DNA of 64,000 nt, taken from contig JABRWF010000004.1 of the NCBI GenBank assembly GCA_018343915.1, positions 1,364,001 through 1,428,000 of the forward strand, given 5' to 3'. Origin of the DNA: Agroathelia rolfsii. Lineage: Eukaryota > Basidiomycota > Agaricomycetes > Amylocorticiales > Amylocorticiaceae. Positions 14,164 to 24,783 of the stretch are shown here, one piece after another (position 1 is the first letter of the stretch; every line of letters begins with the position of its first letter). Below the pieces are notes generated by a model that was not told the DNA's origin, made no database searches, and was given only the letters and a program-made list of their open reading frames with translations. Both the position numbers and the translations under genes were made by a program.

Positions 14164-14419
14164 CCAGACTTGGTTACCGCACTTTTTCTTCTTTTGACTT
14201 AATTTTCTGTGCAAAAATGGGACTTAAGATTATGTCTTAACGTACAAATATGGTGACCATCCAAGCTAATATACACAAGATGAACCGTTTGAAATGCGAT
14301 TACAAAGCAAGGAAACAAAAGGGAAAAAAAAACCCAGGAAATCAAGAGTGCTAGGAAAATGAGAATGTGTCTGTCGTGATGAATGCCAATGTCTTGCGAG
14401 TGATTTAAGGTTCTGCCGC

Positions 14420-17400
14420 TTATTTGCTTGTTATTGCACGCCGTTGCTGACCACGGCGGAGGTTCTGATATGCGGCCATAATGCTCTCATGAGGAGCAAA
14501 TTCCCCACTCCAATATTTGTGCGAGCGCCTAAGATTTTGAACAATGAGCGTGTATTTGGAGGGCATAGTGCGAAACAAGTACGAACTGGACACGGATCAA
14601 GAACCGGACAGCCAAAGCCACCTTCTTCAAAGTAGGTTTTCTCTTCCGCTGTGGAGCTGGAGCAACCGGGAACCCGATTTTGGCTATCGAAGAAATAATC
14701 GTTTGTTCGCTGTATTCGAGTAAGCATTAGCAACGTTCGATATCAAGTACCAGAGGGGATACAAATGGTGACATACCTTCGTTCATGCTTCGACAGAAGT
14801 ACCAGTAAGTAGTTCTTTTGCCAAATAGCATCCTCAAGATATAGCGATTCACGCCGATGTTTGGCTTTCAGGAATCGGATCTGTACGAATAGACCCTTGC
14901 ACTCTTTATTGTGCTGCAACTTGAGGGCCTCCAATTGTTTGTTATTCCTATAGCATTTTCAGCATTGGTGCATGCTTAATTTCACTGGGACCACGAGATA
15001 GACAACTCACGAAGAGCAAACATGGTTACTGATCTGGGCCTCTGCCTTGTCCTTCTGGTCCATGAGCGTGGCGATCTGCTCCTTTAGCACGCGAATCTGG
15101 GATTGAGCCTGCTTCTTGGCGCGCTCTGCCTTTGTCAAGCTCTCGGTCGCGTTCTCCTTCTCAGCCCTCAGCAACCGGAGGTCCCGACCAAAGGTTTCCG
15201 CATCCTTGCGAACACGGCGCAGGTCAGCCTCAAGCATACCAATTGTCTGCGCGATATCTTCCTTCTGTGCCGCAATACGGGCCCGATCAGACTCGGTTTT
15301 CTGTAGCTCAGATTTATGGGTGGCGAGTGCTTCACGAAGGTCCTCGACCTCAAGGAGGTGAATATCGAGTTCGTGACGTCGTTTGTCATGGGCCACTTGC
15401 GATGCTGCGTGCTCGCTGCGGAGTTTGTTGGCGACCTAGGGGAAGAAGTTAGCTAATGGCATCTAGGAGGAAGATCAGATGCGTACTCCAGAAGCTTTAG
15501 AGTAACGCCTCTGAAGCTCTTTGTAGTCATTGGCTAAAACAGAACGCTCATGACGAAGCTGTTCGATCGTCTCCATGTTCTCCAACACCTTGGCCTCGAG
15601 TAACCTGGCCTTCTGTTCGGCGTTAATGTTCTCTGTTATAGGACAATGTAAGCAGGAGTAGATGCCCAATTGGAATTTGCTTACGTCTCAGTTCAGATTC
15701 CAGCTCATGATTGTCCTTCTTAATCCTTTGAAGTTGCTCCCGAATGTCTGTCATGTCCTGCCCTGGCGTTAGTCGACCCCTTATTTGAAAAAAAAAAAAA
15801 AAAAGTGAAATACCTGTTCGGTGCGCTGCAGCTGGAGTAATATCTCGTCCTTGCCTTTCGCAGCACGTTGATGGTCAGAATTCATCTCACGCAGATGTGC
15901 TCTTTCAGATCTGAGCTCCGCTTCGAGATCAAGGATCATTGCCTGGGCTTTATCCAGATCCTGCAAGAGAATTCATGCATTAGAAATTATACGCCCGTGA
16001 GAACGTTCTACCCACCTCCTGAATTCCGGCTTTGGATTTCTCGCTATTGCGTTCAGCCTTCTCCTTGACATGGCGCATCTCAGAGTTCAAACGACGAGTA
16101 GCGTCTTCGAGTACAGCCTTTTCGCCAAGCCATTGCTTCCTTTCCTCTCGCCATTGAGCTTGTAATTCCTTGAGATGGGTGTTGACAGCTTGAAGCTCAT
16201 TTCGGAGAGCATCTGAAGTCTTTGAGGGCGGGGTTGGAGGATTGGTCGGCAACGAATCAGGTGCAAGATCGAATGAGCTGGGCAGAAGTTTCGTTCATCA
16301 ATAAGTAACATTAGGGAAAAGTAAATCATCCGACGAACCTTTCATCGAGATTCTTCTGTATAGCCCGTACATTGACTCTAGTGAGACATTTGGGGCATCG
16401 CATCTTCTCCAAACGGCGTATGTGTCGGTCTTCACGTCGCGATAGTCTTGCCACTTCATCTTCGAGCAGGATAATTTTAGACCGGGCATCTTCGAGCTTC
16501 TTGGTTAATCCAACGACGCCAATGCCGGCCTCTTCGAGTTTATCTAATTTATCATCCACACTCTTGTTGGCTTCGTCAAGCGCGTGTTGCAGGCGTGAGA
16601 TCTCGTCAATGAGAGGTGCAACACTTTGATCGGCGACGGAACCGTTAGCGAAGTACGATGAGAACTAAAAAGTTTGTTAATAAGCCTGCGCAAGTCGTGT
16701 GAAGGGCTCTAAAAGACATACTTCTTTGACGGGGCCCGGAGTCTTGGGTGACCAAGTCCTAATCGTCATGAGCTGGCGGTGCAAGGGTGATATGCCACTG
16801 GAATTGGAAACCCTGCTCGGCGTTTGGAAATCGAATGATGTGGACTTTAAGCTCTGAACGCGCTCCAAAAGGTCCTCCTTCTCTTTTTCGAGCAATTCGA
16901 TCTTGAGATCCTTGGCCTTGTTAATGGCCGCCCGGGCGGGCGAATCTTGCAAAAGCGTAGAAAGACGGGCGATTTCCTTGTGGGCTGCATCCAGTTCATC
17001 TTCAAGGGCTTCAACCTCGGCAATATCAGCGGAAGGCTCGTCACGAGAACGATGAGTCGAAGAACTCGAGCGCTGGCGCTCCCTCTCCAGTTCACGTTCC
17101 AAAGTTGTGATGCGATCCTGGAGGCGTTGAGTGTTGGTCTCGTCGCTCTTCATCTTCGTCTCGGCGGCTTCCAACGCTTCTTCCAGCTGTCGTGCCAGCT
17201 CGGTAGCGCGATCCTTCTCGTCCTCGAGGGCGCCAAATTGCTCCTCCGCACCATCCAGCTCCGTTCGAAGCTGTTCGATGAGTTCTTCGGAAGCCTCCAA
17301 TTCCCCATGGACAGCTTCCATCCGCTCGACGGCCTTATTGGCATCACCTTCGAGTTCGCTGACGTATTCCTTGGTTATGCGTAACTCGCCTTCCATGCTA

Positions 17401-20228
17401 GACACTTGTGCACGAGCGGCCTTCAACTGCTCTTGCATAGTTTCGGACTCGGATTCACGGGCTTTCGCGTCTTGTTCCAGAGAGGTGATAGTTGCGCGAT
17501 CCCGGTCTTGTTCGGTTTCCAGTTGGCTGATCCGTTCTTTTGCCTGTGCAAGCTCATCTCCCAGTTGAGCCATGTGAGCGGCCGCATCATGAGCGTCACT
17601 CATGGCTTGTCCGAGTTTCTCGTTGGCAGCCTTGAGATCACCGCCGAGTTCGCTCTTGTTCTCGAGGAATCGTTCAGCTTTCTCTGCCCTGTCAAGAGCG
17701 AATCCTTTCTCGGACTCGAGATCTCGAAGTTTTCGTTCGAAGGCCTTGGCCTCCTCCTCCCGGGCATGTTCAGCAGCCTTTGCCCTCTCTTCGACATCAT
17801 GCATCTTCTTCTCCAGATCCTTGATGATCTCACTAACGCCCGTCTCGACTTCGCTCATTCTAGATCGCCACTTTTCCTTGTCTTTGCTGCGCTCGTTACG
17901 CTCATCCTCCAGTGCCGCCTGCGTCTTTTGCAGAGCCGCCTCGGCCTGTTCTCGGCCCTCATGATAAACCTGAAGCTCTTCCTTGAGCTCTTCCATGGCC
18001 TCCTCGAGCTGCCTCTTCTCCTCCGCCCACATCTCGGCACTAAGCTCCTCCTCCACATCGCCAAGCACGCTCCCACCAACACTCGACCGTCTTCGCCCAC
18101 CGCCACTCAGCCGTCTGCTACCACCGTCCCCAGATCCAGCACTCAACGCCTCTTTACTCATTTCCGACAACCTCAACCGCTCTGCCAACTCTTCGTTCTC
18201 CTCCTTCAAGCGCGTATTAAGCGAGTACAGATATTGGTTCAGCTTGCTCGCATTCATGCGATTGAGGCCTCCCTGCTGGCCGACCGTGATAGCATCAAAC
18301 GACGCATTCGCGCGCGCATGGATTGTCAAGTCGTGTGAGGAAGCCGTGGAGATGTACGAGGCGCGGTCTGATTCATATGGAGAGGCGAAGTTGCCGCCAG
18401 CGAGGCTGCCGCCGGTGAAGGAGCGTGCACGCGGAGTCCGGGAGGCGACGGCACTAGAGACGGACCCTGGACCGACATTGCTCGCACCAGCGATGGAGGC
18501 TCCGTCGGGTGAGGCATCGGTGTCTGCCTCGGATTCGCTTACGCTGCCATCGGGTGGCTGTGAAATAGAGCGGAGAGCACGCGTGTAGGGGGTCGAGCCT
18601 GCACGAGGTGTAGCTAAGCTGGAAAACCTCCCATGTGGGTGCGGTGTCCCGGCGGCTTTCGGACGCGGACGGGCGTTGGAATGGATGACGGAGAGGAGGA
18701 AGGATTTGCGTCTTGTACGGGGTGTAAGAACGTCATCCTGATCACCTGATATAGGCGTTTCGAAACGCGATGCTATCCGAAGGCGACTAGGCATAGGTGT
18801 TATCCCCAGAGAAGTGTCTTCATCAACCTCATCCGGTGTAGGGGTGGTGAATCGCGCTCTAGGTTTGGCGGGAACAGGAGTTGGAGCACCCATACTATCT
18901 TCGCTTCCATCGTGTTGGGATGGCCCGTCATTGTCGTTGCTGTTTTGAACGCTTTCCTCCATAGATATAGTCTGCTGTTTCTCAGATACGGATTGCTCGC
19001 TGTTGGAAATATCCATGTCAGGCGGAGGCTGTATATTCGTGGTAAAACGAGCCCTTGGTCTGGCAGGTATGGGAGTCGCACTGAACGTTGATGAAGGTGC
19101 GGGTGACTGAATGCCTAGACTTCGGATACTACGATTCTGAGAAAAGTCGTCTGCTAGACGTGTCATGGCTGGGGTATCTTCAGAAGAGAATGTAGGCTCT
19201 CTAGTGTTATCATTCTGTCCGATGCTGCTGCTCGATTTGTTTGTGAGATATCGTTCGGAGAACGGCGAGGCGCGTTGTCGTGAGGCTGGGCTTGTCCCGT
19301 CAAGATCCATGGATTCATCTCCCGGTAGTGGAGGATAGGCATCCTCTCCACGTGGGCCAAATTCATCGGTAATGTCTTCTTCTTCCATGAAAGGAGCTAC
19401 AGCAGGAGATGCCGTATTGGATCTGGGCAGAGGAATAGAAGCGGCCGGCAGCGGAGATGCAATGCTTGAACGGGCAAGACGCGGGGAGGCATTACTTCGA
19501 GGTGTGGTATTTGCAGACGAAGAAGAGGAGGAAGAGTCACGGGAAAGAGAGGGTGTACGAGTAGGCAAACGAGCAAGATATGGTCTCCGTATGGAAATGT
19601 TACGAAAGGGCGAGGCCTGCATGGATGCCGTTAGTCCAGCTTACACATCAAGAGAAAACAGATACATTAGACTCACTTTCAGGTCTGTGCGAGGGGGGAG
19701 AGAAGCGTCGAAAGATTTCCTGGATGTGCCATTGCTAATGAAGCTCTTGGGAGCCGTGTCCATTGGATGGGTGGCATCGTCTTCATCGCCAAGTGAGAGA
19801 TAAGGATCTGAGATGAGACTATCCTCCCCTTCTACCAGTTCTTCCCTACTGTTTGGTAGGGAAGGTATTCTGCTGATGTCGAAGCTGTCTTGAACACGGG
19901 CAGGAGAGACTATGTTATGTGACTTGCTTGCTGAAAAACTAGATTTTGCAGACATGCTGCGTGAGGCTAAAGACGCTGCAAATCGCGATGCACTGCCTGA
20001 ATGAGCACGAGAATTTGATAAAGAAGAGTGGGCTGTTATGCTAGGTGTTGATTGCAGTGGTAGAGAGATGTCTGCCTGGGAGAACATGTCTTCAGATTCG
20101 CTGGTGCTTAGTGCAGGACCCGAGGTTTCGAATGCGGGCAGAGATGGCAAGGAGGGCATTTCGTCTTCCCGCTGGACGCCCTCCTCGATTTTGCGCCATA
20201 ATCTGGCCGGGGTCTCAAGCATCGCCAT
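14420..20228 (-). CDS. Large coiled-coil spindle pole body protein with PACT-like C-terminus
   Basis: A very long protein. Its C-terminus has features of the PACT (pericentrin/AKAP450) centrosome-targeting module of fungal Spc110/Pcp1 proteins, which anchor gamma-tubulin complexes. The N-terminus (ATG 20228, MAMLETPARLWRKIEEGV) leads into about 500 Ser/Pro-rich disordered residues. These include near-repeats PIPARPRARFTT (near 19050), PVPAKPRARFTT (near 18860) and a degenerate third (MPSRLRIASRFETP). From about 18250 on, heptad-rich coiled coil predominates (KLNQYLYSLNTRLKEENEEL and many hundreds of residues more). A Cys pair RCPKCLTRV interrupts the coil near 16390. Near the end, FLKAKHRRESLYLEDAIWQK and NYLLVLLSKHER (near 14780-14870) fit PACT motif 1; after an intron, LKKVALAVRFLIRVQ fits motif 2. 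The preferred last exon ends QNLRRGQQRRAITSK, TAA at 14420; an alternative without the last intron stops near 14540. Protein and order are clear; exact orthology is inferred. Confidence 0.75.
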
Positions 20229-20412
20229 GGCTTATATGCGACGGGGGTGCGAGCACGACTCGGACGGGCGCGTGGCGGTGGATAGACGACTTGGAGTCGG
20301 GGGGCGTTGTTGATGTTGCTGTTGACGTTACGTGACCGCGTCTCGGATTCAAACACCGCGTTCGACTCAACCACCAGCAACAGCTTGAGTCTGGTTATTT
20401 TCCACATTGACG
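20229..20412. promoter_or_regulatory. Compact bidirectional promoter
   Basis: Only 184 bp separate the start codons of the minus-strand PACT protein and the plus-strand RING gene. The two genes must share promoter DNA. Confidence 0.5.
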
Positions 20413-21857
20413 ATGGAGTCCAGAAAAGTACTCGTGAAGTGCACTATATGCTACGATATTTACTCGACAGATGATATGCGCTCTTTGCGCTGTGGTCAGT
20501 TCTGCTTGCATCCTAGGATGACTGCTGCCAACTCTCATCATGACATTATATGCCCCTGGCAGGTCACTGCTACTGTGAAGAGTGTATGGATAAGGCAGCC
20601 AAGAAGTCGTGCCCTGCTTGTCGTGAATCCAAGTCCAGCAGGTCAAAACTTGCCACATCAAGATTTGGTCGACCTTCAAAAGACTCAAACGATAGCCCAG
20701 ACTCGGATGTCCGGAGAATATACCTAGAGCCTCCTGATGTCGCTAATGAATGCACCTATAATGTCAACCCTCCTGGAAATGCTTTTTTGAAAAACATGAG
20801 GCGTGCTGCTGTACAAATAGATGACATCCTAGAATCAGAGCTTGATGTGACTTCTGTCCAGCGCACCATGGATACTCTTGATACCGCCAAGAAATATAGT
20901 CAAGATGTTTCTGAAGTGTGTTTATTACTCCATTGCCTTACACCCTTGCCAACGCCCTTGAATAGAAAGCCCAAGATATTGTGATGCATGCCATCAATGA
21001 ACTAGATAAACGCATCAAGGATGTTCTTCCCGAGTTGCAACGTCTTCGTGAAGAAAATATCGCTCTAATTGCCGCTGCAAAAGAGAGAGAAGAGAAACTG
21101 GCTACTGCTCAAGAGGAACTAAAGCTCCTCGAGCGCACACGAAATGAAGTTTCTCGTCTCCGCAACGAGCGTGATCATTGGCACACCCAATATAACAAGG
21201 CCAACGCGGAGAGGAGAAAGTTCTATGAGTCTGCTAACAAGGCGACAAAAGAAGTTGAAGAGGCAAAAAGGCTGCTGAGTTCGAAGGATGGCGATATAGT
21301 TGAATTAAAGAAAGAGTTAGATAATCTAAAGAAAAAGGTATCTCGTGAAATAGCTCTCTGAAATTATGATCCACAATCGCCTTTCTTTCTCTTTAGGCCA
21401 TGCTGCGACATCAAAAAATGAAAGCGGTTCAGCGAGAAAACCAACAACTTCGAAAAAATCAAATACCGGTCAATGCAGATTTGAGTGCAGAGGAGCTCAT
21501 TATTAGTTCAGCCTTTTTTGCTTTCGATCCCGCCTCAAAACTGATGAACCCAATATATCTTAGATGAGATAAATGACAATCCCCATCGTCTGGTACGGTT
21601 GGTATGTCTCAACATTCACATGCTTCTTATTAACCCGTCTGAATCCCCGTTATTCGGCATAGTCTTCTCCAACCCCACCACGATCGGATAGCCGGCCTAA
21701 TTCTTGGCATACATCAAAGTCGCAAAGCGCACAAAAACTCCAAGTCGCCGCAGACATTGAAATTTCGGATCCTGTCGTCTCAAATGAAACCAGAGTTCGA
21801 AGTATTCAAAGAGTGTCAAAAAAGCGCAAAGTGCTACCCGAATCCGATCACGCCTGA
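20413..21857 (+). CDS. RING-finger / coiled-coil protein (first of tandem pair)
   Basis: Likely an E3 ubiquitin ligase; the substrate is unknown. An N-terminal C3HC4 RING begins at residue 10 (CTICYDIYSTDDMRSLRCGH, then CYCEECMDKAAKKSCPACR). It is interrupted by an intron inside the Gly codon of CGH. A linker with VRRIYLEPPD follows, then a coiled coil (DELDKRIKDVLPELQRLREE onward) across exons 20550-21340. Next comes QRENQQLRKNQIPVNADLSA and ELIINEINDNPHRLVRL, where a 58-nt intron with the weaker donor GTTCAG is needed to keep frame. The last exon (from about 21662) ends SKKRKVLPESDHA, TGA at 21855-21857. KKRKV is a classical nuclear localisation signal. The start is ATG 20413 (MESRKVLVKC). 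Its neighbour at 22348 has the same architecture and a matching RING intron. Confidence 0.8.
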
Positions 21858-22347
21858 TTGAGCACTCGGGCAATTATTACTACGTTCTCCACGTGCGATG
21901 TGGTGCTGTATGTTTATTTACTACAGTGTTGCAAGGTAACGAGTCGTATCAACCGATATGCCAGGTCCGTATTAATTGCCATTGATTACTGTGTACAAGT
22001 GCTGTTATGCTGGTTCACGAGGTTGTCACAGCCATCAACTAACCTCTAACTTTACCATTGTCTGCCCAAAGAGTGCCGCGAAAGAAGTTCAGTGATAAGA
22101 CTTGAAAGAGAGAACAATAGGTCGCATAATCACGTGATTGTGATCTAAACAGACTGCGTGACATCCTCGTGTGATTTATCGTAACCACAAACGGCGATTA
22201 GCATTCAAACAACGCCTGCCTTGCCTTGGCGGATTCTCTTCTTGTTCACTGTATAATAGATGAGCTAGGCTGCTCGTTTGTCAGCCATAGCCGTCCAGAG
22301 CTCTGTTCCACGACTCGCTCACATCTACTGCAAGAGATTTCTCAGCA
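21858..22347. promoter_or_regulatory. Intergenic promoter of second RING gene
   Basis: About 490 bp between the tandem RING genes. It contains an ATCACGTGATT motif near 22129. No exon is seen. Confidence 0.4.
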
Positions 22348-23631
22348 ATGAGCGACTTCGGCTGCACAATTTGTCTTGAACAGTTGAAGTCACCTGTGGC
22401 TCTGCCCTGTGGTCAGTCGCTTTCAACGCCCGAGCCACTTCCATATTTCTCAAGGTGCATGCTTTTAGGTCACTTGAACTGTGAGGAATGTATTGCGTCT
22501 TGGGTACATAAGAGCGAGGATGCAGTCCGATCACAATGTCCCACATGTCGGCAGCCGTTCACCACAGGTATGTGTCTCCAGTACTGATATCATACCAATG
22601 TCAACTTGTTTTACTAAAGCATTCCATTGGACGGTGATACTCTCTTTCCACATTTTCAGTGACTCTAAATCCTGCTTTGATACCCGAAAAATACCATGAT
22701 TTCATGTATCCTTCCATCCGGCGCGTTTACTTCGGCGAATCAGGACCCGGGATACAACAAGCACAAGAGCTGCAAATGAGGGTGGCCACCCTCGAGGCTC
22801 GCATCCGTGACCTTAAGCACGACAAATTGATGCTTATGAGCCGCGCTGAAAGTAGTCTTGCTGCTTCGAGGGCTCATGCCGAGGGTGAGGCCAAGGCCAA
22901 TCGAGAAAGAGATCAAGCGAAGGACGAGCTGGAAGACTGGAGAAAGAAGTACCATGCTTTGAAAAGGAAGTGTCACAAGATGAAGCTTGAGCAAGTCCTT
23001 CGTCTTTTTGAGTCGTTATGTATCAGCTTACTTACTTCTGTTTAGGCGTGCTGGTCAGGCTCCGGGCCCCGAAGACATATCTGCTGGTCCTCATGTCCAA
23101 GTACGATCTCTGAAAAGAAAAGATACGGACAGAGATGACAGCTTGAATGAGCCTTCATTACCCTTGTCTATGTCGTCCGAAGGGCACTCCCAAGTGCGGT
23201 CTCCTCGAGAAAGCGAAATCAGCATCTCATCGCGACATACTGTCTCCCATCAGGATGATCGTCCTAGAAGATATAAACAGCCGCGATTGTCGACAGAGGA
23301 CATGCACTCTTTCTGGAATGAACCACCACCCGATCAACCAGAGCTAGGAGAGCCTGTCGAAGAAACTACCACGCGCCGACGTGTTCCTATTCCTATCCCA
23401 ATCCAAGAACCAATCCCAGCGTATGATCATCTTAGAAGAAGGATCCAGCCCTCTGGTCTTTCTTTTGCCACCTCGGTCATGGCAATCGACGCACCATCAC
23501 AGCAGTCTCAACCTGCACCGTCGTCTTCGCGGCGTAGCTCTGCTGTCTCGAACCCTATTCGACGAATTCCTATGACCCGCTCGAGAGCGTTACTGATGTC
23601 GATTGACCCTGATGCGCAGCCACAGGACTGA
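22348..23631 (+). CDS. RING-finger / coiled-coil protein (second of tandem pair)
   Basis: Probable E3 ubiquitin ligase. ATG 22348 gives MSDFG and then a C3HC4 RING (CTICLEQLKSPVALPCGH, then LNCEECIASWV, then SQCPTCRQPF). The RING intron lies at the same point and phase as in the upstream paralogue (CCC TGT G, then GT CAC). After the RING come TLNPALIPEKYHDFMYPSIR and RVYFGE, then a coiled coil (QELQMRVATLEARIRDLKHD and onward), then a disordered Ser/Pro/Arg-rich tail with RRRVPIPIPIQEPIP and a basic C-terminus (NPIRRIPMTRSRA); the stop is at 23631. The intron after HKMKLE fits a GC-AG intron (GCAAGT donor, 22991-23045), because a GT donor in frame would leave only about 36 nt. The substrate is unknown. 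Confidence 0.8.
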
Positions 23632-24783
23632 ACTCAATCTGCTTCCTTTTTTTTTTTGGCATCCTTACGGATGGTGTCCTATAATATTTATTCGAAGCAC
23701 AAGTAAGACCGCTGAACGTAGTTTGACGACTCGAGCGTGTCTCTTGAACACTTGCAACAATTGCGATTGCTTTAGCTAGGGTTGTTGATAAGCAACACAT
23801 GTTTTAGCTCGCTACTTGATACCCGGGCATCAAGCTTCATCTCTCACTTTTTACTCTACTCATTTTTAACATATCATACTGATGGTTTTGACCCTATCCT
23901 TTCCTTTGATATCCCAGTGTGAATAGTGTCAGTCACGCAATTTGCCACATATCGCCTTTTTTTTCCCTCCCAATACACTTGCATGATCAAACTTCGAGAC
24001 GGAAGGAATCCATTTGCCCAACATGATTTTTTCTCGAGTACCCGTTTTGGTCCCTCGATCATTTGCTGCGTTGGCAACACGGACTTGAGTTGTTAAATAA
24101 TAGTATTAAGTGCTTCGACCAGGGAGAATATACGTAATACCCTTGTGGCCTGCGGACTTGCAAGTCATGTTACCGCACTATATTACATCCATCGCGATCC
24201 GGACTGGGTCGGACAGCAAGCGTTCTGTGGCAAGACTAATACTCAATGCATCCATACTGATCGAAGTAGGAGACTTATAGCGCTCTGGATCGCGCCGAAA
24301 TACACATTTGGGGCCTGTACTTCCGATGTCTCCTGCATGAAATCATCTTTCGAATCGATTTTCAAGTCCGAGCTGCTAATGCGAAAACATACGCGATGTA
24401 TAGTCCGGTAGTTCCAGATACGACAAATAATCTTGGCATGTCATGATGATTACTGGCTTTGCCGCGGTACTTTTAATGCTCCCATTTCATTGTCAAACTG
24501 TTCACACAAAAAGACCGGCAAGCAAGTTCTACTTGAAGTGACACATGGCCCGACATACCTGCCCTGAGCAGCTGATATGGATGCCTGAATAGTACACACA
24601 CACACACTTGACTTCTTGACTGCGGCCCGATTCGTCATTCTCGTCATGGGTTGCTCATCTGACCGGTATACTTGTACTAATACTAAATCTGAGGGATGGT
24701 AACATATAAAAGCACGAATGCAATTCGAATGAAGCTCGTTGTAAGGACTGTAACCTGAGGCTGAAGTTGGCCTGCGGTTTCCG
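23632..24783. other. Intergenic, beta-galactosidase promoter
   Basis: About 1.15 kb upstream of the beta-galactosidase gene. It contains a T-run near 23649-23659 and a short (CA)n run near 24595-24607. No exon with family or splice support was found. Confidence 0.4.

Noticed and set aside
17406..18588. Long plus-strand open frames opposite the coiled-coil gene
   Set aside because: They are Leu/Ser-rich antisense shadows of Glu/Gln/Lys-rich coiled-coil codons.
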